Source: an uncultured Saprospiraceae bacterium (lineage in GTDB: Bacteria > Bacteroidota > Bacteroidia > Chitinophagales > Saprospiraceae). From it: a DNA stretch of 64,000 nt. A program made the translations under genes and the position numbers. Positions 61,001 through 64,000 of this stretch are shown in pieces; positions within the stretch are counted from its first letter, which is position 1; each line of letters opens with the position of its first letter. The stretch covers positions 1 to 64,000 of the forward strand of contig CALFBG010000182.1 of assembly GCA_937951685.1 (NCBI GenBank), written 5' to 3'. Below the pieces are notes generated by a model. The model searched no databases. It was not told where the DNA came from and was given only the letters and a program-made list of their open reading frames with translations.

Positions 61001-64000
61001 TCGTACCTCGGACTTAATTAAGTCGGTCAAAGAACAGCTGAGAGTGGTGCCTAAAAACGGGATTGGTTTTGGGGTATTAAAACACTTACATCCTAAAAAG
61101 GCAACGAGAGATAGCTTAAGTAGTGCAAAATGGGATATCGTCTTTAATTACTTAGGACAGTTAGATAATGTGGTCGAAGAAGAAAATTGGTTGAAGCCGG
61201 CAGGAGAATCTTCAGGAGAGAGCTTTACCCCGGATTATCCTTTCAATAAATTGGAGATTACTAGTGCCATTTCTGATTCAAAACTTGTTGTCAATTTATT
61301 TTACAATAAACAAGACTTCAAAGAAGATACAATTGAAACTTTATTACAGTCTTTTATAGAGGATTTGACGCGCTTAATTGAGCATTGCAAGGCGAAAAAG
61401 ACACCAGAGAAAACGCCTTTTGATTATGGTTTGTCACCTGAAGTTTCGTACGATGAATTGAATCAATTCCTGACTCGATTAGCCGAACGTTCTCCTTTTA
61501 GTAATAACTTTGATTCTATTTACAGACTGAGTCCCTTGCAAGAAGGAATGTTGTTCCACCATTTATTCGATAAAGAATCAACAGCTTATAATGAGCAATT
61601 TATTGTTGATTTTCCCAATGAGATTGATGCAGAACTTTTTGAAAAATGCTGGCAGTTTGTTGTAGAAAAACATAGTATTCTAAGAACTGGAATTTTCTAC
61701 GATGAACTAAGCATTCCCGTGCAATGTGTCATGAAAAAAGTGGAAGTCCCATTTGTATTACATGACTTTAGCAACTTGTCTGATGAAAAGCAAGCGGAAG
61801 CATTGGAAGACTTTCTAGCAAAAGACTTAACGGAAGGACTAGCTTTTAATCAAGCGCCAATCATGCGTGTATCGCTTTTTAAATTAGCGGATCAAGCGTA
61901 TAAATTAGTTTGGACTTGCCACCATATTATTTTAGATGGTTGGTCAATGCCAATTATTTTTAAAGAAATTCTTTACACTTACGGACAGTTAGTAAAAGGA
62001 AAAGAAGTCGCTTTAGGAAAAGAAGATCGTTACGAAGATTTCATTAGGTTCATTGGAGATAAAGATCCTTTCGCCGAAGAATTTTTCTGGAGAAATTACC
62101 TAAAAGGCATTGAAACGCCAACGCTGCTGCCATTTATTGGTAATAACTTAGAACGAAATAAAGGGGTAGGCGTGGATGAAAATATTCTTCTCACGTTTGA
62201 CGAAAGTAAAGTGAAGATTATCAAACAATTCGTCAAGGATAATCGAATTACGGTCAATACTTTGATCGAGTCGGTCTGGGCATTTCTGTTGTCGCAATAT
62301 ACCGATAGCAAAGATGTTGTCTTTGGAATTACCGTTTCCGGTCGACCAACGGACCTAGAAGACGCAGAGGAAAAAGTTGGTTTATTTATCAATACGATTC
62401 CATTGCGCTTGCGTTTCAACGAAGAACAAGGGTTTACAGATTTCCTAAGTTATATCCAACAGAATCAATTGTCTGTAATGGATCACCAACACACTGGATT
62501 AGGCGATATTCAAAACTGGTCGCAAACTCAAGGAGATTTATTTGATAGTATTTTGGTAGTAGAAAATTACCCAGAAGGTGATATTGCTGGAGAAGAAGAA
62601 GAAGGTCTCGCCGCTGGTGATTTGAAATTAGAAGAACAATCAAACTATCTGCTCACCATTAATGTAGCCGTTTCTAACGTACTTAATATTGGTTTTGGAT
62701 ATAATAGCTCCTTGTTGAGAGACGAATTTGCGCAGATGATCAAGGCGCACTTTACGACGGTACTTTTACAAGTGATTAACAGTGTAGATCAGATTGGTAC
62801 TTTTAAAATGAAAGATTTGTCTGCGCTATCTAATGTCGAGCGTGATGTAATCTTAGGAGTACAAGCAAATAAGGATGGAGAATGGTTTAATCGCCCCGAA
62901 AAAGATTTAGGAAATGACCGACCAATTAATGTTCGTTTCGAACAAATTGCAGCGGCACATCCCACGGCAGTTGCCGCGATTCACGGAACAGAGCGTTGGG
63001 ATTATCAAACTTTAAACGACCTGTCAAATCAAATCGGCGCGGCGCTACAAGCAATGGGCGTAGAACCGGGAGAATTTGTTGGCGTCTACCTCGATCGAAG
63101 CCCAACTTTGATCGCTTGTTTATTGGGAATCATTAAAAGTGGTGCAGCTTACGTACCACTCGATACCCAAAATCCAACGGAGCGGATCGAAAAAATGATT
63201 ACGAGTAGTCAACTGCAAACGGTAATTAGTACAACGGCTTTAATGAACCAGCTCAGTACGACTAATAACGGTAAATTATTACTAGTAGATGAAGTTGATG
63301 CAGATACCAGAGCCACTTTTACCGAAAAAGGGATACACACCATTCAAGATATTCAAGATATTCAACGTAATAGTACGGAGAACTTAGTCAATCAAAACGA
63401 CTTAAGAACTTGGGCATATATGTTGTATACTTCGGGATCAACCGGAGAACCGAAAGGAGCGATTACCCGCCACGACGGTGCCTTAAACCACTTGTTGGCA
63501 GAGTATGATGAGCTAGAATTGAAAGATGGATTCCGATTTTTGCAGAGTGCGGGAATTGGTTCGGATATTTCGTTATGGCAAATGCTTGCACCACTCTTAA
63601 AAGCTGGAGCAGTTGTAATCATTGATAAATATGATTTGCTTAATTATACGCACGTCGTAGAGTTATTAAGCACGGAAAAAATTGATATTGTCGAATTCGT
63701 TCCTTCTTATATTTGGGGAATGGTCGATCACGTAAAAGAGCTGGAAAATCCTCCTGCATTTCCTGATCTTCATTGGATTATGATGGTCGGAGAAGCGGTT
63801 CCGGTACCCTTAGTAAATGAATGGAAAACTTACTTCCCACACGTTCGCGTACTGAATGGTTATGGTCCTTGTGAAGCTTCAGATGATATTACACAATATG
63901 AAGTAGTCGGATTATTAGATCCTCAGTTGCAACGCGTACCGATCGGTCGTCCTTTGACGAATATGCACATGGTTGTATTGGATCAAGCGGGTAAATTATG
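48852..64000 (+). CDS. second NRPS of the assembly line, at least 4 modules, cut by the window end
   Basis: This frame is open from 48852 to the window edge (5,049 complete codons). An in-frame TAA at 48837-48839 makes the ATG at 48852 the first possible start. The spacer is AT-rich without a Shine-Dalgarno. Residues 1-60 form a TubC-type docking domain. Then come C-A-T-E (84-1611), C-A-T (1612-2669), C-A-T-E (2670-4219) and C-A (4220 on), with the final A domain truncated. It continues the chain from the 13-module protein 98 bp upstream, almost certainly in one operon. Predicted additions are a D-aromatic residue, an Ile-like residue, D-Ser and a residue from the DIWEMVGDD clade. No release domain is in view, so more modules or a terminating domain lie to the right. 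Confidence 0.97.
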   Translation, partial: MQVGNNIISLLNKALKSGITVFLDGEKLKFKLAKGKKADPEIVGLLKTHKEEIIAFLQGELAGLKEMTDAGHNVTAFDRDAVARIPLSYAQQRLWFIDQFEGSLPYHMPMIQKFDQNLNHEALEYALREIANRHEVLRTIFLDDEGKAYQQILPKDQWKLNYEERLTLGEQEEAAVMQTLVPLKVNRAFDLSKDHPFRADLIKVSEETYYLVLVIHHIAFDGWSNAIFIGEFTELYQAKLENRTPQLPALPIQYADYALWQRTYLDGDKLEQKLDYWEQKLTGVAVLDLPTDFARPAIQSTRGAHHNVSLNKNVSDQLFDLAQKEGVTMFMLFMTTFKVLLHKYAGKEDIAVGTPIANRMQPEIENLIGFFVNTLTIRSDVSNNPSFKGLLQQVKQTVLEAYDNQEVPFEKIVDRVTEERNMSHSPLFQVLFSFEASNEVAKKTGANAKQEESSNQQEEDKIYESSMFDISFIISEGADKYDLKIEYCSDLFLPSSIAQMAKHFEQLLSLVSLNAELTLRELNVLSSAEENRIVKEFNHTDFDFPKTATAVSLFEESVAKFGARTAVALGTESLTYKELDERSNQLAQYLKKQGVKKETLVALCMHRSLDMMVGILGILKAGAAYVPIAADYPQDRITYILEDSQSKFVLTDTATTPLFAAYKGLTVVSLTEDQAKIAKASKKKLSIALQANNLMYVIYTSGSTGRPKGVMIEHSSNINMALDQIRSFGVTEEDHVLQFASIAFDASVYEIFMALYAGASLVLVDQETIKEGANFVNYLKAQAVSVVTLPPVYLSVLDTASLSFLRVIITAGEAANVAQATECALASNYYNAYGPTECAVCVSFYKVSPEDRDLAQIPIGKPLSNTKLYILDEQLKAVPINVEGEICVSGEGLARGYLNRADLTAEKFVDHPYEQGVKLYRTGDRGKFLADGNIVFLGRKDDQVKIRGHRIELGEIETVLHQMPEINQCIVIAKKDKAGNNRLLAYYVGAETIEETKIHAYLSARLPAYMVPQIIIGLTAFPQTTNGKIDKKALPNPEEASAEVQEYLAPRTPLEADVAEIWKSLLNVKQVSVLDNFFKLGGDSIISIQVVSRIKRLGYQLQPRDLFHHQTVAALAQFLTDDLEKTTILAEQGELTGTADLLPVQQWFFEKDYQSLSHFNMVNLFEIDKAVNLTELDQILKALVAQHDALRFRYTKSADSDTFVQEYGSAEAKVEFVDLTKTKAKDFEKTITDTCQAYQESLDLEKGELIKAVFMATPKKEAKNRFFIVVHHLVIDAVSWHILLSQLQEGMEAVREGKAIDFGMKSTSFRQWGEKLKAHTTTAQVEAQLPYWQKVANAYQALPVDHPAHTDKSLLKDADICELSLSKALTQTLLKEANNAYGTEINDLLLSALAQTISDWSEKENVVIGLEGHGREFIAAEIDITNTLGWFTNLYPVSLAVAPTMSKADLIKSVKEQLRTIPGKGLSYNLLRYLHPKEAVRQSLGQAKWDIVFNYLGQEDNTTSAENWLMGATESPGIFVAEDYPLSHNFEINGAITGGQLNLTWMYSQQYYERATVTQIAESFIENLSSLILHCQEQEGTEKTASDYGIAPEVDYKELNAFLTEEENGQPRKALIEGLYRLAPMQEGMLFHHLYDQGFGGYTEQLTVDFLSGLDVDAFKKAWEFVIENHTILRTRFFSNRLSIPVQCVYKKVDLSFEHHDFTTFAKEERLAAVEKFAEADLAKGFDFNQVPLMRINIVKLDDKAYKMFWTFHHILIDGWSNPILIEELMTAYELLSEGNTFASLKDSIAIEEDRFEDFIKYIGTKDKIVEQEFWKKYLGEFETPSLLPFIDDNLARNKGGVTEELEHIFTEETTEAIKAYCQANFITANTFIQGIWGFLLSRYTGNEDILFGATVSGRPSDLANAERMIGLFINTMPVRVKLKNDATISEVLTVLQNEHTAAREYQYTALNDIQRWIDFSGEFFDSLITFENYPLGDAVGQAESLEVGDVEVKEQTNYLLSIAVSLSNVLDFKFRYNSNLLGASFAAMMKDHFILAIEQTIQENITKFSEIELVTPEERALLLNTFNDTTIPYPQDKSIIAFFEAQVAATPTKTALIFNGETLSYEGLNQRANQLAACLQEKGVQPADKIGILSYRGFDMIVSLLATLKCGAVYVPLNIDYPKARLEFILSDAGAKYLIYQDEKLLAKTGLTDYEFIDVADSVTYSTEAVRVPDSLTLTSSVYVMYTSGTTGQPKGILVNQANILKLCFETGPIAIYPEDRVLQWSNFSFDGCTYEIFGALLNGASLCMIAEKEAQDPVSLARVIRAEQLTVNFMTTALFNAFVDQDLDALNELRIVLFGGELVSVPHVKTALATLGAGKIIHVYGPTETTTYASYYPVEHCDDDRVPIGKPLSNTQLYILDAEGDLVGVGMTGEIYIGGAGVSMGYLNREELMAEKFVEDKFSKEPGAKLYRTGDLGFWLPAGNIEFIGRKDLQVKVRGYRIELGAIETKLQELDAVNNCVVLAKADPSGTKRLIAYVIPNGTFQKEAILNYLKEELPEYMVPSIMVDLPEFPLNANGKVDKRALPEPDLGALISEAYVAPRNEMEEKLVTIWKELLHLDKVGVYDNFFDLGGHSLLATRMMSAIRKELEVEISVKELFTKPNVAALSNFILTAAAKSSLVKITPQKRSDKMPLSFAQERLWFIDKLEGSSHYHIPTINRLEATLDKEILTDALQEIVNRHEVLRTIFKEDQGSAYQYILPENQWTLAYDENPAYADFEVLSAAINTEVSKAFDLSKDHMLRAKLFKASDAEYVLVIVLHHIASDGWSSPILFAELAELYDAKIQGRTSNLAPLTIQYADYALWQRDYLQGEVLDQKIGYWKSKLAGLEALNLPTDFVRPAVQSTKGDRVDFELDKKLFEELQVLAQREGVTVFMLLISVFKVFLYKYSGQTDIAVGIPIANRSQAEIETLIGFFVNTLTLRSDLSDNPSFQDFLNQVKDTTLEAYSYQDVPFEKVVNEVAPERDLSRSPLFQVMLSYENYGEKSSALPTGLSLPSIEEDSKETPVENGEKEEEGFVYESSKFDLSFNISKREDTLEVSIEYCSDLFLKETIVRMKAHFQALLAAVAAAPAATIDTFSMLSAAEETQILVDFNDTDKTYPLTETLVSLFEAQVEQTPKATAIVFEAQELSYAELNERANQLAHHLIDKGVTKESLVCICLDRSLEMMIGILAIIKAGGAYVPIDPTYPAERINYILEDTAASFVMSMASQEEFLSLAKVSELILLDKDWNTIAKAPKQNVGLDLQANNLAYVIYTSGSTGKPKGVLNQHSGIVNRLLWTQDEYQLVAGKDVVLQKTTFCFDVSVWELFWPIITGVKLVFARPEGHKDNAYLKSVIEAQAVTTMHFVPSMLEVFLPDIQKGDCPSLKRVLCSGEALKGSQVESFIERLPNAQLHNLYGPTEAAIDVSYWAAPTTATEVSVVPIGKPVANTQLYVLNNGGQLAPIGVPGELFIEGIQVARGYHNRPSLTAERFVQNTITPERSAVLYRTGDLVRWLPDGNIAYLGRMDHQVKIRGFRIELGEIEAKLQACPLVNSSIVMARPDASGNQQLVAYVIANGTYDKQAIQDFLKTQLPEYMVPSMMMELAVFPLNSNGKIDRKALPKFDASELITNEYVAPRNELEETFAAIWKSLLNVSQVGIHDNFFELGGDSIISIQVVSRIKLAGYAMQPRDIFQYQTIASLAAVIKDRVNTVKVLTEQGVLEGTAKLLPIQQWYFEKDFSNLSHFNQANLFSLDSKVSVAHLDTAMKAIVAQHDALRFRYTKEEQTGEWTQEYGSYAGGLDVVELKETEAESLSQEIEATCQLYHENLSIERGELIRTVLLKTPNPKEDNRLLIVIHHLAIDGVSWRIILDQFQLAMEALEKGQTIDLGPKSSSYRQWEAALEEYALTDFVQAQLPMWQEVAAAYKTLPRDYSKAEQPANEMTSTMIALDEALTESLLKDTNQAYHTGINDILLGAFAKTVSKWSGQEKIVIGLEGHGREYVSDEMDITNTVGWFTTLYPICLEIKASNRTSDLIKSVKEQLRVVPKNGIGFGVLKHLHPKKATRDSLSSAKWDIVFNYLGQLDNVVEEENWLKPAGESSGESFTPDYPFNKLEITSAISDSKLVVNLFYNKQDFKEDTIETLLQSFIEDLTRLIEHCKAKKTPEKTPFDYGLSPEVSYDELNQFLTRLAERSPFSNNFDSIYRLSPLQEGMLFHHLFDKESTAYNEQFIVDFPNEIDAELFEKCWQFVVEKHSILRTGIFYDELSIPVQCVMKKVEVPFVLHDFSNLSDEKQAEALEDFLAKDLTEGLAFNQAPIMRVSLFKLADQAYKLVWTCHHIILDGWSMPIIFKEILYTYGQLVKGKEVALGKEDRYEDFIRFIGDKDPFAEEFFWRNYLKGIETPTLLPFIGNNLERNKGVGVDENILLTFDESKVKIIKQFVKDNRITVNTLIESVWAFLLSQYTDSKDVVFGITVSGRPTDLEDAEEKVGLFINTIPLRLRFNEEQGFTDFLSYIQQNQLSVMDHQHTGLGDIQNWSQTQGDLFDSILVVENYPEGDIAGEEEEGLAAGDLKLEEQSNYLLTINVAVSNVLNIGFGYNSSLLRDEFAQMIKAHFTTVLLQVINSVDQIGTFKMKDLSALSNVERDVILGVQANKDGEWFNRPEKDLGNDRPINVRFEQIAAAHPTAVAAIHGTERWDYQTLNDLSNQIGAALQAMGVEPGEFVGVYLDRSPTLIACLLGIIKSGAAYVPLDTQNPTERIEKMITSSQLQTVISTTALMNQLSTTNNGKLLLVDEVDADTRATFTEKGIHTIQDIQDIQRNSTENLVNQNDLRTWAYMLYTSGSTGEPKGAITRHDGALNHLLAEYDELELKDGFRFLQSAGIGSDISLWQMLAPLLKAGAVVIIDKYDLLNYTHVVELLSTEKIDIVEFVPSYIWGMVDHVKELENPPAFPDLHWIMMVGEAVPVPLVNEWKTYFPHVRVLNGYGPCEASDDITQYEVVGLLDPQLQRVPIGRPLTNMHMVVLDQAGKL
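49101..53684 (+). other. NRPS module 14: C(LCL) - A (Phe-like) - T - E
   Basis: Residues 84-1611 of the second protein. The condensation motif is HHIAFDGWS (H216-H217). The code reads D-A-Y-T-I-A-A-V-C-K, one change from DAWTIAAVCK-type phenylalanine codes. The carrier motif is LGGDSIIS. The E domain from about residue 1138 has HHLVIDAVSWH, EGHGRE, TLGWFTNLYPV and FNYLGQ. Ala stands where Gly is usual in the HH motif. It closely resembles module 9. Confidence 0.85.
53685..56858 (+). other. NRPS module 15: C(DCL) - A (Ile-like) - T
   Basis: Residues 1612-2669. The C domain begins YRLAPMQEGMLFHH and has HHILIDGWS, the D-accepting form. The code D-G-Y-F-L-G-V-T-Y-K is identical to module 10, and the A domains are nearly the same over long stretches. 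The carrier motif is DLGGHSLL. Confidence 0.8.
56859..61508 (+). other. NRPS module 16: C(LCL) - A (Ser) - T - E
   Basis: Residues 2670-4219. The condensation motif is HHIASDGWS. The code reads D-V-W-H-L-S-L-I-D-K, an exact match to the established serine code. The carrier motif is LGGDSIIS. The E domain from about residue 3744 has HHLAIDGVSWR, EGHGRE, TVGWFTTLYP and FNYLGQ, the most canonical of the three. A D-Ser is predicted. The C domain has a long Glu-rich insert (about 57913-58040). Confidence 0.9.
61509..64000 (+). other. NRPS module 17 (partial): C(DCL) - A (DIWEMVGDD clade), truncated by window
   Basis: Residues 4220 to 5049. The C domain begins YRLSPLQEGMLFHH with HHIILDGWS, D-accepting, as expected after the module 16 epimerase. 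The A domain has the clade marks of modules 7, 8 and 12: the EWFNRPEKDLGND linker, AITRHDGALNH, and NGYGPCEASDD. The pocket reads D-I-W-E-M-V-G-D-D. The sequence ends before the last A-domain cores and the carrier domain. Confidence 0.8.

Noticed and set aside
63342-63368. In-frame tandem ATTCAAGAT repeat in the module 17 A domain
   Set aside because: Only two exact 9-bp copies plus a partial third, in a variable loop before the A3 core. It is ordinary slippage with no sign of function.
5452-63622. Many 60-115 codon minus-strand open frames inside the NRPS genes
   Set aside because: They recur at matching places in each module (for example opposite the HHIASDG, YTSGSTG and ANRTQ blocks), so they are mirror images of conserved coding sequence and not genes.
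5425-64000. Regular 3.2-kb periodicity resembling a tandem repeat array
   Set aside because: It is explained fully by NRPS modules. No CRISPR array or satellite repeat is present.

Overview
The window is almost entirely one nonribosomal peptide synthetase (NRPS) locus from a low-GC member of the Bacteroidota. The phylum call rests on a secreted subtilase with a type IX secretion (por) C-terminal sorting domain, AT-rich start regions without Shine-Dalgarno sequences, and gene style. Saprospiria- or Flavobacteriia-like bacteria are plausible, but I cannot fix the genus.

Layout. (1) 1-277: the gene-free 3' flank of the subtilase, with a clear minus-strand intrinsic terminator and a spaced inverted repeat. 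(2) 278-3529, minus strand: a 1083-aa secreted S8 peptidase (signal peptide, catalytic domain, two FN3, GEVED, two FN3, T9SS sorting domain). (3) 3530-5424: a 1.9-kb AT-rich divergent intergenic region with no convincing gene. It holds a 167-bp imperfect palindromic element, several smaller hairpins or palindromes, and a possible gene remnant. (4) 5425-48753, plus strand: a single 14,442-aa NRPS with 13 modules. (5) 48754-48851: a 98-bp gap with a perfect 17-bp-arm inverted repeat. (6) 48852 to beyond 64000, plus strand: a second NRPS. It opens with a TubC-type docking domain and has four modules in view, the last cut by the window edge inside its A domain.

How the genes work together. The first condensation domain is of the starter/EntF type with no loading module before it, so the chain probably begins with an acyl group supplied in trans. 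Thirteen extension modules follow on the first protein. Its acidic C-terminal tail and the basic beta-hairpin docking domain of the second protein look like a matched pair for chain hand-over. Epimerase (E) domains follow modules 9, 14 and 16, and the three condensation domains right after them (modules 10, 15, 17) are of the D-accepting type, so the domain logic is self-consistent.

Substrate codes read by eye give: acyl-Gly-Ala-Leu-Orn-(Orn/Lys-like)-X-(basic?)-(basic?)-D-(Phe-like)-(Ile-like)-Gly-(basic?)-X | D-(Phe-like)-(Ile-like)-D-Ser-(basic?)-... The Leu, Orn and Ser codes match, from memory, published codes exactly. The Gly and Ala codes are close or probable matches. The 'basic?' positions rest on an acidic pocket in an unusual A-domain clade, and the X positions have a code I do not recognise. 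If this is right, the product is an acylated peptide of at least 17 residues with up to six basic residues. No thioesterase, MbtH-like protein, transporter or tailoring gene is in the window, so the assembly line and the rest of the cluster continue to the right.
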